DNA of 64,000 nt. Origin: Actinomycetales bacterium (GTDB lineage: Bacteria > Actinomycetota > Actinomycetes > Actinomycetales > Cellulomonadaceae). Positions 25,769 to 33,119 of the stretch are shown here, piece after piece. Location of the stretch: contig JAHLLI010000001.1 in assembly GCA_020444245.1 (NCBI GenBank), forward strand, positions 186,001 through 250,000, written 5' to 3'. Under the pieces are notes generated by a model. It had not been told where the DNA came from. It did no database searches and saw nothing but the letters and a program-made list of their open reading frames with translations. The position numbers and the translations under genes are program-made. How positions within the stretch are numbered: position 1 is the stretch's first letter; each line of letters starts with the position of its first letter.

Positions 25769-28018
25769 CTAGCCGTCCGCCTCGAGCCCGTCCCACACCG
25801 CGCCGTAGCCCAGCCGCGCCTGCTCCTGCGCCACCACCTCGCGCGCCAGGTCCGTGCGCGAGACGTCGACCGCCTGCAACGCCCCGGCTGCGACGCTCGA
25901 CTCGCGCACGTAGTCGTCGAAGGTGCGGCGCTTGACCGCCAGCAGCTCGCGGATCCGCTCGTCCACGCCGTCCGGCTCGAGCAGCCGGTGCACCCGCACC
26001 GTGCGGACCTGACCCATCCGGTGCACCCGGGCGATCGCCTGGTCCTCGGCGGTGGGCGTGAGCTGCGGCTCGCACAGCACCACGACGCTCGCGGCCTGGA
26101 TGTTCAGACCGACGCCGCCCACCTGGACCTGGGCGACCAGCACCGCGCCGGGGGCGTCGGCGCAGAACTCGTCGACGATCCCCTGGCGGCGCACCGCCGG
26201 CACTGCGCCGGTCAGCGGCCCGTGCACGGTCGCCAGGGGGTGCGCCGCGACTGCGCGCGCCACGGTGTCGAGCACATCGAGGAACCACGAGTAGACCACC
26301 ACCCGGTGGCCGTTCTCCGCGGCGTCCTCGACGATCTCCAGGAGCCGCTCCAGCTTGGCCGAGTCGCGTGGGTCCGGCAGGGCGAATGCGGCCCGGCGCA
26401 TCGCCATGAAGCTCCCCCGGGCGACGGTCCCGCGGTAGGCGCGCTCGCCCGCCGCCGTCGGCGTGACCCACTCCTCGACGGCGACCAGCTCCGGCAGCTC
26501 GACGAGCACGTCCTCCTGGTTGCGACGCAGGTAGACGGGGGCGACGGCGCGGCGGAAGGCCTCCGGCCCGGCCAGCCCGGCGTGCCGGGGCACGGCGTCG
26601 GCCACCTCGGGCTGGAGCAGCCGGACCAGCTCCAGGAACTCCTCGAGCCGGTTGTGCATCGGCGTGCCCGTCATCAGCAGCACCCGCCAGGTGCGCTCGG
26701 CCCAGGACGCGACCAGCCGGCTGCGCTGGGCGCGGGGGTTCTTGACGTAGTGCGCCTCGTCGACGACGAGCAGGCCGAGGCTCCCGTCGCCGTCCGGGGG
26801 CGCGACGTGCTCCAGGCCCTCGTAGGTGGTGATGCCGACGCCGCCGTCGGTGCGCCAGCGCTGCGCGGCGGCGTCCCGTCCGTCGCCGTGCACCCGGTGC
26901 GGGACCAGCCGGGAGTGCGCGGCGACCTCGCGCTCCCAGCCCACCAGCACGCTCGCGGGGCACACCACCAGGAAGTGCGTGGCCCCCGCCGCAGCCCGGT
27001 CGGCCATCACCGCGATCGCCTGCACGGTCTTGCCCAGACCCATCTCGTCACCCAGCAGCACCCGGCCCTGGTTGAGCGCGAACCGTGCCCCGAAGCCCTG
27101 GTAGCCACGCAGCTCGACGTGCAGCAGCGAGGTGTCCAGCGGGTGGGCGGCGACCCGCTGGGCGAGCTCGGCGGCGAGGCCTCCGAAGGCGGTCTCGTCG
27201 CGCGCGCCCGGCACGATCCGTTCCAGCAGCGTGAGGTAGCGCGCACCGTGGCGCTCGTAGTCCGCCCAGGTCTCCGGCGCCGGTGGGTCGGGTGCCGCGC
27301 AGCGCTGCTCGAGCTCGGCCACGGTGGTCGGCAGGCCGGTGTCGTCCAGCCACGGCTGCCACCCGTCGAGCCAGGCGAGCGCCTCCCGCGCGGCCCTCCG
27401 TGCCCGCGGCGTCACGAACGCCGACCGCCACCAGGAGGCCGCTCGACGCGCGTCGCCGAGCCGACCGGCCACGGCCCGCGCGTAGGTGGTCAGGTCCGCG
27501 CGGTGCGGCTCGACCTCGGGCTCCAGACGCTGCAGGCGCGCGAGTGCGGTGAGCAGCTCGGTGTCCAGCGGTGCGGGCAGCGCCGTGTCACGCGCGTGCG
27601 ACGGCACCCGGCCGCGGTCTGCTGCAAAGGCGATCCGCACGTGCTTGGTCTCGCCGATCGCGGTCGCCAGCTCGGCGACCGCGGCGAGCACGCTGCGCGC
27701 CGTCGCCGGGCCCACCCCCGGCAGGGCGTCGAGCTGGGCCACGGTGGCACGGCTCACGTCCAGGGCGGTCCGGTAGCCCCCGGCCGCGAGCGCGGTCAGT
27801 CGCAGGGAGGTCTCCGTGACGCCCTGGAGGTCCTCGATCGCCACGGTCGCGAGCTCCGCGTCGACCTTGCGCGCGCGGTCCTCGAGCACGATCTGCGCGA
27901 CCCGGGCCACCAGGCCGTCGACGTGCGTGAGCACGCCCGCGGCACGCGCCGCCAGGTCCCCACGGGCCACGACCAGCGCACGGGCCTCGGGTCCCGGGCG
28001 CAGGGCTGGGGCGGCCAC
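25769..28018 (-). CDS. SNF2-family DEAD/DEAH helicase with N-terminal helix-hairpin-helix
   Basis: The 749-residue protein is a double-stranded-DNA translocase of the SNF2 class. Walker A GDEMGLGKT is near residue 322, the DEAH box VVDEAHYVKNP near 418, motif III TGTPMHNR, and the C-terminal lobe ends with IARVHRMGQVRTVRVHRL. Before the helicase lobes, near residues 95-110, LDALPGVGPATARSVLAAV is a helix-hairpin-helix DNA-binding motif. That suggests recognition of DNA structures, perhaps in repair. The GTG start precedes a long acidic/Ala-rich N-terminal region. It is a single gene. Confidence 0.88.
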   Translation of the reverse strand: MAAPALRPGPEARALVVARGDLAARAAGVLTHVDGLVARVAQIVLEDRARKVDAELATVAIEDLQGVTETSLRLTALAAGGYRTALDVSRATVAQLDALPGVGPATARSVLAAVAELATAIGETKHVRIAFAADRGRVPSHARDTALPAPLDTELLTALARLQRLEPEVEPHRADLTTYARAVAGRLGDARRAASWWRSAFVTPRARRAAREALAWLDGWQPWLDDTGLPTTVAELEQRCAAPDPPAPETWADYERHGARYLTLLERIVPGARDETAFGGLAAELAQRVAAHPLDTSLLHVELRGYQGFGARFALNQGRVLLGDEMGLGKTVQAIAVMADRAAAGATHFLVVCPASVLVGWEREVAAHSRLVPHRVHGDGRDAAAQRWRTDGGVGITTYEGLEHVAPPDGDGSLGLLVVDEAHYVKNPRAQRSRLVASWAERTWRVLLMTGTPMHNRLEEFLELVRLLQPEVADAVPRHAGLAGPEAFRRAVAPVYLRRNQEDVLVELPELVAVEEWVTPTAAGERAYRGTVARGSFMAMRRAAFALPDPRDSAKLERLLEIVEDAAENGHRVVVYSWFLDVLDTVARAVAAHPLATVHGPLTGAVPAVRRQGIVDEFCADAPGAVLVAQVQVGGVGLNIQAASVVVLCEPQLTPTAEDQAIARVHRMGQVRTVRVHRLLEPDGVDERIRELLAVKRRTFDDYVRESSVAAGALQAVDVSRTDLAREVVAQEQARLGYGAVWDGLEADG

Positions 28019-28077
28019 GCCGGAAGCATGGCACGACGCGGTCCGCGAGCCTGACCGGCGCGGCGTACCGCCCGCGG

Positions 28078-29100
28078 TCAGCCGTTCGAGCCGGAGCCGG
28101 CCGTCGCCGTGTCGGTCGGGCTCGGCGACGCCGTGTCGGTCGGGCTCGCCGTCGCCGTGTCCGCCGGGCTGGACGTGGCGGCGTCCGTCGGCGAGCTCGT
28201 CGCCCCGTCCGTCGGGGAGGACGTGGCGCCGGTCGAGCCGGAGCTCGGCTGCGCCGCGGCGACCACGGCCTGGGCATCACCCAGCGCGGTCGCGAACGCC
28301 GTCTTGTCGTCCGGGGCCCCGGTGTAGGGGGTGCCGGCCATGAACATCGTCGTGCCGGTCACGTGGCCCGCGTCGAACGGCACCGAGGCCTCGGCCCGCG
28401 CAGTCGCGTCGTGCACCCAGCCGGTGAACCGGCTCGAGCTCAGGCAGCCGGACAGCCCGTCGGCCTTGACGCCGGCCTTGGTCAGGGCGGCGGCCGCCGT
28501 GGTCGGCGTCCAGTCCTGGCCGCCGGTGAGCAACGCGTCGTTCGCGGCGAGCGCGGAGTCCGGCGCGAGCTCTGCCACGCACGCCATCGCCCGCGCGGCC
28601 GTGACCGCCGAGGCGGACCCGTCGGGCGCGATCGGGTGGATCTCCAGCGACACGCTCTCGGCCTCCACGCCGGCGGTGAGGGCCGCGCCGGCGGTCGACC
28701 ACAGGGTGGCGGCGGCCGGGTCGGAGTAGTCGACGTAGAACACCGTGTCGAGCACGCCGAGGTTGCGGTTGGGCGTGCTCGCGACCGGCGTGCCGCCCTG
28801 GGGCACCGCGGCGTTGCGGATCGCGTACGTCTGGCCCTGGTAGCCGCTGAGCAGGATGCCGTCGGAGGCCATGTTGACCGGGCCGCGGTTGCGCGAGTGG
28901 ACCCACGCCCGCGCCCCGAGCACCGCACCGACCACCACGGCGACCGCGGCCACGCCGGCCACGACCCGCAGGGTGATCCGGCGGCGACGCTGGCGACGCT
29001 GCTCGGCCAGCCGGCGCTCGCGGTTCACCTGACGGGCGACCTCGCGACGCTGCTTCTTGGGCAGGGCACGCAGCTGGGCCTTGGTGGGCGTGGTGGGCAC
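28078..29100 (-). CDS. Membrane-anchored thioredoxin-fold (DsbA-like) protein without CxxC
   Basis: The protein has 340 residues. A highly basic cytoplasmic head of about 40 residues (KKQRREVARQVNRERRLAEQRR) precedes one membrane helix (RVVAGVAAVAVVVGAVLGA). An extracytoplasmic DsbA/thioredoxin-fold domain follows. Where active DsbA proteins have CxxC, this one reads FYVDYSDPAAATLW, so it is not an oxidase; two other cysteines (MACVAEL, LSGCLSS) could form a structural disulfide. The tail carries about six SPTDxAT repeats. A GGAGGAG site precedes the GTG start. Confidence 0.8.
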   Translation of the reverse strand: MPTTPTKAQLRALPKKQRREVARQVNRERRLAEQRRQRRRRITLRVVAGVAAVAVVVGAVLGARAWVHSRNRGPVNMASDGILLSGYQGQTYAIRNAAVPQGGTPVASTPNRNLGVLDTVFYVDYSDPAAATLWSTAGAALTAGVEAESVSLEIHPIAPDGSASAVTAARAMACVAELAPDSALAANDALLTGGQDWTPTTAAAALTKAGVKADGLSGCLSSSRFTGWVHDATARAEASVPFDAGHVTGTTMFMAGTPYTGAPDDKTAFATALGDAQAVVAAAQPSSGSTGATSSPTDGATSSPTDAATSSPADTATASPTDTASPSPTDTATAGSGSNG

Positions 29101-29458
29101 GGTCTCCTCCGCGGTGAGTCGTCAGCGCCGAAGCGTGCCGAACCTACCTTGGCGCAACCTGAGAGGACGAGGACGCAAGGCCTGCCGGCGCCAGGAGCGG
29201 TCGCGTCCGCGTCGCCCGGTCCAGCCGAGGACCGCGAGGGTCCGTGCTCCGCGGATGCTCCGTCACGGAAGACGCGACGAACCCTCCGCGGGCGCGCATC
29301 CGGATCTGCCGACGAGCGGGCCCTCCACTCACCAACGTGGAAACTTCGGCGCGAGTACCGCGCCGGAAGTTCCACGGACGCGTCCGCCGGGGCGTCCCAG
29401 GACGCAGGTCGAGCGCCACCGGCGCGCTTTGGGCCATCCGTCACGCCTTGCTGCTGGC
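29101..29458. other. 358-bp intergenic region with a hairpin and a copy of the 4.1-kb repeat arm
   Basis: No gene is evident. GTGGAAACTTCGGCGCG (29337-29353) pairs imperfectly (14 of 17) with 29359-29375 around a 5-base loop. At 29443-29461, immediately after the GntR gene, the minus strand reads AGCAAGGCGTGACGGATGG, closely matching the arm of the inverted-repeat element at 4097-4410. The left end should contain the promoter for the gene at 29100. Confidence 0.5.
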
Positions 29459-29824
29459 TCACAGCCGCGCGAGGGCGCGGTCGAGCGCGCGGTGGACGTC
29501 GGCCGCGTCCAGCCCGAGCTGGCGGGCGACCAGGGCCAGGCCGCCCGCGGCGTCGTCCAGGCCCGACGCGGCTGCCGTCACGGGCGTCGCGCGGCGCACC
29601 ACGGTGCCGTGGCGCCCGGCGGTCTCGACCAGGCCGTCGCGGGCGAGCGCGTCGTAGACCTTGTTCACCGTGCCGCGCGCCAGGCCCAGGTCCGCGGCGA
29701 GGTGCCGGATGGGCGGCAGCGTGCTGCCCACGGCCAGCTGGCCGGACGCGATGAGGCGCTCGATCTGGGCCCGGAGCTGCTCGAACACCGGGACCGGCGA
29801 GGCGGGGTCGACCTGGACGATCAC
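29459..29824 (-). CDS. GntR-family regulator, YtrA subfamily
   Basis: This short regulator of 121 residues has a winged helix-turn-helix at residues 10-75: PVFEQLRAQIERLIASGQLAVGSTLPPIRHLAADLGLARGTVNKVYDALARDGLVET. A small C-terminal helical part is too short for an effector domain, which is the YtrA pattern. The GTG overlaps the stop of the upstream membrane gene (GTGA), so they form one unit. YtrA regulators usually control an adjacent membrane or ABC gene. A palindrome near 30685 is a candidate site. Confidence 0.85.
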   Translation of the reverse strand: MIVQVDPASPVPVFEQLRAQIERLIASGQLAVGSTLPPIRHLAADLGLARGTVNKVYDALARDGLVETAGRHGTVVRRATPVTAAASGLDDAAGGLALVARQLGLDAADVHRALDRALARL

Positions 29825-30660
29825 GCGGCCTGCCCCTGCGGTGCGGTCACGTCGGCGATCGTGAACGACCTCGGCGGACGCGGGCGGGCGCGGTGCAGTG
29901 CGACGACCGCGACCACCAGGAAGGCCAGGACCAGCAGGGTGCCGATCACCGACCCCGTGTCGCCGAACGTCTTGGAGACGGTCCAGCCGAGGGTCAACGC
30001 CCCGGCGGACAGCTCCAGGTGCGCCACGGCCCTGGCGGCGTACCGCCGGATGCGCGCGTCGACCTCGCGCGCGGCCTCGGAGAGCGCCGGACGTCGTCGG
30101 TCGTCGATCGCCCGGCGGGTGAGCTCGGCGACGAGCACGACCACCGCCCCCGCCACGGCGACCGCGAGCGGCGTGGACGCAGGTATCGCGACGCCGAGCG
30201 CCCCGAGGGCCAGGGCGATGCCGGTCATGATGCGGGCGCCGGTGACCTGGGCCTGCCCGCCGAGCGCGGGGCGGGAGTCGAGCGAGGCGCTCGCCGGCGC
30301 GTCCCGCGGCAGGCTGAGCCGGTAGGTCTCGGCGAGCAGGGACCCGATGACGATGCCCGCGACCCCGCAGAACAGCAGGTCTCCGAACGGGCTGCCCGCG
30401 CCGATGCCGGCGTGGATCTGGCTGTCCCAGGCCAGTCCCACCACGATCGCGAGCGCCACGCCGAACCACGCCCCGGCGAGCCGGTAGCCGCGGTGCCGCT
30501 CGAGGTAGCGCCGGTACACCCGGCCGGCCTCGCTGTCGACGGGGACCGCTGCGCCCGCGAGCCAGGCGACGTCGCGGTCGCGCGCCGGCACCGAGAGCAT
30601 CGTGGCGACGGCGACGACCCCCAGGACGCTCACCAGCAGGATCGTCAGCGGACCGATCAC
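29821..30660 (-). CDS. Multi-pass membrane protein co-operonic with GntR regulator
   Basis: The 279-residue integral membrane protein is not assigned to a family. Helices are visible at the N-terminus (IGPLTILLVSVLGVVAVATML), around 75-95 (AGAWFGVALAIVVGLAW), 105-125, 155-200 and near the end (VIGTLLVLAFLVVAVVAL). Hydrophilic loops are Arg-rich. The GTG at 30660 follows GAAGAGGG. It is translated before, and overlaps, the YtrA-type regulator, and it is divergent from the anchored protein at 30708. The trio probably responds to one signal. Confidence 0.75.
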   Translation of the reverse strand: MIGPLTILLVSVLGVVAVATMLSVPARDRDVAWLAGAAVPVDSEAGRVYRRYLERHRGYRLAGAWFGVALAIVVGLAWDSQIHAGIGAGSPFGDLLFCGVAGIVIGSLLAETYRLSLPRDAPASASLDSRPALGGQAQVTGARIMTGIALALGALGVAIPASTPLAVAVAGAVVVLVAELTRRAIDDRRRPALSEAAREVDARIRRYAARAVAHLELSAGALTLGWTVSKTFGDTGSVIGTLLVLAFLVVAVVALHRARPRPPRSFTIADVTAPQGQAA

Positions 30661-30684
30661 GACGCACCCTCTTCCAGTTCGGCT

Positions 30685-30702
30685 CATTGTCATAGTACGA
30701 TG
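30685..30702. promoter_or_regulatory. Candidate GntR/YtrA operator in the divergent promoter
   Basis: CATTGT and ACGATG form an imperfect palindrome separated by six bases in the 47-bp gap between divergent genes. Its position would affect both promoters. Assignment to the GntR protein encoded at 29459 is inference. Confidence 0.4.
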
Positions 30703-30707
30703 TGCCA

Positions 30708-31349
30708 ATGTCGACCACAACCCCTGCCGCCCCGGTGCAGGACCCGAGCCTGGCCGCACTGGTGCCCAGGCCGTCGCCCTGGCGCAACGCGGCGGCGTTC
30801 GTCCTCGGCCTCGCCCTGCTGGTCGCCGTGGGCGTCGTCGGGGTGCAGACGCGGATCTCGCTGTCCGACCGCGGCGGCGGGAGCTCGCTCGAGCCGGACG
30901 GCCGGATCCTCGAGGAGCACGACATCGTGGCGACCGGATGGCCCGGGCTCACCATGACGTCGGTCACCCCGACCCCGAGCACGCGCCTGGTCGACGCGTG
31001 GTTGGTCCCGCGCGCGGCGCGGCTCGCCACGCCCGACGACTCCGTGGCGGCGCTGGTCGACACCCTGGAGCAGGACGGCGCGCAGTACCGCCTGCCGCGC
31101 GCGGTCGAGCCCGGGCTCGAGTACCGCCTGGTGCTCGACACCCGGATCGTCAGCTGCGCCTCGTACGCCGCCGCGACCGACCCGACCCTCGCACCGGACA
31201 CCACGACGGCCGCGGACGGCAGCCCCGTCGACCCGGGGGCGCCGAGGGTCCACCTGCGCACCGCCCTCGGCACGCAGCTCGACGCCGCGGTGTTCTCGTC
31301 CACCTGGAGCCTGGACGACCTCGAGACCTACACCGCCTGCCCGGACTGA
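30708..31349 (+). CDS. Single-pass membrane protein of unknown function
   Basis: The protein has 213 residues. A cytoplasmic Pro/Ala-rich head of about 25 residues is followed by one membrane helix (AAAFVLGLALLVAVGVVGVQ) and an extracytoplasmic domain of about 160 residues. That domain contains LTMTSVTPTPSTRLVDAWLVPR and two cysteines (SCASY, TACPD) that may form a disulfide. I do not recognise the family. It faces the GntR/membrane pair across a short shared promoter region. The start could be GTG at 30702 or ATG at 30708. Confidence 0.65.
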   Translation: MSTTTPAAPVQDPSLAALVPRPSPWRNAAAFVLGLALLVAVGVVGVQTRISLSDRGGGSSLEPDGRILEEHDIVATGWPGLTMTSVTPTPSTRLVDAWLVPRAARLATPDDSVAALVDTLEQDGAQYRLPRAVEPGLEYRLVLDTRIVSCASYAAATDPTLAPDTTTAADGSPVDPGAPRVHLRTALGTQLDAAVFSSTWSLDDLETYTACPD

Positions 31350-31386
31350 CCGCCCGCGCAGCCCCACCCGGTGGGATCATCGAGGC

Positions 31387-31812
31387 ATGGCTCCGCGCGT
31401 CACCACCTGCCCGTCCTGCGGCACCAAGAACCGGGTCCCGGTCGCCGCGAAGGGCACACCGCGCTGCGCGTCGTGCAAGGCGAAGCTGCCGTGGGTGGTC
31501 GAGGCGACCGACGGCGGGCTGGAGGCGGCGCTCGGCACCGGCCAGCTCGTGCTGGTCGACCTGTGGGCGCCGTGGTGCGCACCGTGCCGCCAGGTCGCGC
31601 CGGTGCTGGAACGTCTGGCCGCGCGCTACGCCGGCCGGGTCAAGGTGGTCAAGGTGAACGTCGACCACAACCCGCGCACCGCAGCCCGCTACGACGCCCG
31701 CAGCATCCCCACGCTCGTGCTGGTGCGCCGCGGCCGCACCCTCAAGCGGATCGTCGGTGCCCAACCGGAACCGGTGCTGACCCGCGAGGTCGAGCAGGCG
31801 CTCGCGAGCTGA
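31387..31812 (+). CDS. trxC: Thioredoxin with N-terminal zinc ribbon (Trx2 type)
   Basis: The 141-residue protein begins with two CxxC pairs (TCPSCGTKN and RCASCKAK, residues 8-31) that form a zinc ribbon, as in TrxC. A thioredoxin domain follows with active site WAPWCAPC near residue 62 and the cis-proline loop SIPTLVLV. It would reduce cytoplasmic disulfides under oxidative stress. It appears monocistronic. A second thioredoxin without the zinc ribbon is at 43774. Confidence 0.9.
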   Translation: MAPRVTTCPSCGTKNRVPVAAKGTPRCASCKAKLPWVVEATDGGLEAALGTGQLVLVDLWAPWCAPCRQVAPVLERLAARYAGRVKVVKVNVDHNPRTAARYDARSIPTLVLVRRGRTLKRIVGAQPEPVLTREVEQALAS

Positions 31813-31830
31813 GCGGGCTCGACGTCACGT

Positions 31831-32358
31831 TCATGCCCGACCGGGGTTGACCGCACCGGGCAGGTCCTCGATGGCGCGGTGCTCGACCAGGACCACGTCG
31901 CGCCACCGCCCGGCCATCGGGCCGTACGTCATCAGCCCGACCCGCTCACGCGTGCCGACCACCCGGAACCCGGCCGCGGCGTGCAGCGCGAGGCTCGCGG
32001 TGTTCTCGGGGAAGATCCCCGACTGCACGGTCCAGATCCCGGCCGCCTGCGTGGAGTCCAGCAGCGCCGCCAGCAGCGCCCGGCCCACACCCATCCCCCG
32101 CGCACCAGGGTGCACGTAGACCGAGTGCTCGACCACCCCGGCGTACACGGCCCGACCGGACACCGGGGACACCGCAGCCCAGCCCAGGACGGCGTCGCCG
32201 TCGACGGCGACCCACCGGTGCCCGGGCAGCCGCGTCGCGTCGAAGGCCGGCCAGTCCGGCGGCTCGGTCTCGAACGTGGCGTGCCCGGTCGCGATGCCGG
32301 CCGCGTAGGCCTCGCGGACCCCGGGCCAGTGCGCGGCGGTCATTCCGATGGGCTGCAC
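31831..32358 (-). CDS. GNAT N-acetyltransferase, phosphinothricin-acetyltransferase-like
   Basis: The 175-residue enzyme opens with PIGMTAAHWPGVREAYAAGIATGHATFETEPPDW, the characteristic start of the Pat/Bar subgroup. The acetyl-CoA loop is HPGARGMGVGRALL, then TVQSGIFPENTASLALHAAAGFRVVGTRERVG. Homologues acetylate phosphinothricin, methionine derivatives or other amines; the substrate here is unproven. The GTG at 32358 is preferred because the family N-terminus begins there; an in-frame ATG five codons later is possible. Confidence 0.87.
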   Translation of the reverse strand: MQPIGMTAAHWPGVREAYAAGIATGHATFETEPPDWPAFDATRLPGHRWVAVDGDAVLGWAAVSPVSGRAVYAGVVEHSVYVHPGARGMGVGRALLAALLDSTQAAGIWTVQSGIFPENTASLALHAAAGFRVVGTRERVGLMTYGPMAGRWRDVVLVEHRAIEDLPGAVNPGRA

Positions 32359-32399
32359 GTCGGGAGCGTGCCATACCCGGGCGCGCCCGGGGTGCCGCG

Positions 32400-32798
32400 T
32401 CAGTCCCCGTCCAGCCGCCGTTCGATCGCCTCGAGCCGCGACTCGAGGGACGCCAGCGCCTCCAGGACCGCGCGGTCGACCTCGCGCTCGGCGTCCTCGC
32501 GCGGCTGCTCGTCCTGGCGGACGAACAACGACGCGAACGCCGCGGACACCATCGCCAGCAGCACGAACCCCAGGATCATGAGCACCACCGAGAGCACCGC
32601 GCCGGCGACGGAGCGAGGCGGCGAGCCCAGGAACCCCACGGTCGTGACCAGGCTGAGCGACCACCACAGGCCGCGCCAGAACGACTCGACGGTGTCGGTC
32701 TCCGCCGCGGCCACCGCGCCGCCGGACACCACGACCACCACCGCGGTGCCGAGCACTGCCGGCCACACGAAGGCCCTACGGATCCGCGGCACGGGCAC
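32400..32798 (-). CDS. Two-helix potassium-channel-like membrane protein
   Basis: This short protein of 132 residues has the layout of a 2-TM channel: helix 1 (VLGTAVVVVVSGGAVAAAE), a pore helix and filter (FWRGLWWSLSLVTTVGFLG), helix 2 (VLSVVLMILGFVLLAMVSAAFASLFV) and a charged C-terminal coiled coil (LASLESRLEAIERRL) that could drive tetramer formation. The filter reads TTVGFLG instead of TVGYGD, so ion selectivity may be altered. The GTG has a GGAGG site six bases upstream. Confidence 0.78.
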   Translation of the reverse strand: MPVPRIRRAFVWPAVLGTAVVVVVSGGAVAAAETDTVESFWRGLWWSLSLVTTVGFLGSPPRSVAGAVLSVVLMILGFVLLAMVSAAFASLFVRQDEQPREDAEREVDRAVLEALASLESRLEAIERRLDGD

Positions 32799-32891
32799 GG
32801 CACACCTCCCCGGGCGCATCGTGCCGGTGCCGGCTGGGCGACGACCGGGAGTCCGCTGGGAACCGGCCGGGGGCAGCCGGCGACGACGACG

Positions 32892-33119
32892 TCAGCTCGA
32901 GGCGTCCGGCTCCTCGACCCACAGCGCCCGGCGCGGACAGGCCCGCACGGCCCGGCGCGCGGCGCGCACGTCCGCCCCGTCGACGAGATCCGCGGCGAGC
33001 ACCGGGTAGCCCCAGCGGTCCAGCTCGACCACGCGGTCGGCGACCTGGGCGCACAGGCCCACGCCCTCGCACGCGACCGGGTCGACCCGCAGGCGCGAAC
33101 CCGCCACGACCCGGCTCAC
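32892..33119 (-). CDS. 3Fe-4S-type ferredoxin
   Basis: The 75-residue protein has the three-cysteine pattern of actinobacterial 3Fe-4S ferredoxins: ACEGVGLCAQVA (C-x5-C) near residues 15-21 and a late ACPRRAL. It would carry single electrons. The GTG overlaps the stop of the NuoF-like gene (GTGA), so it is the last gene of the electron-transfer operon. It is a likely electron partner for the flavoprotein upstream or the membrane cytochrome. Confidence 0.87.
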   Translation of the reverse strand: MSRVVAGSRLRVDPVACEGVGLCAQVADRVVELDRWGYPVLAADLVDGADVRAARRAVRACPRRALWVEEPDASS

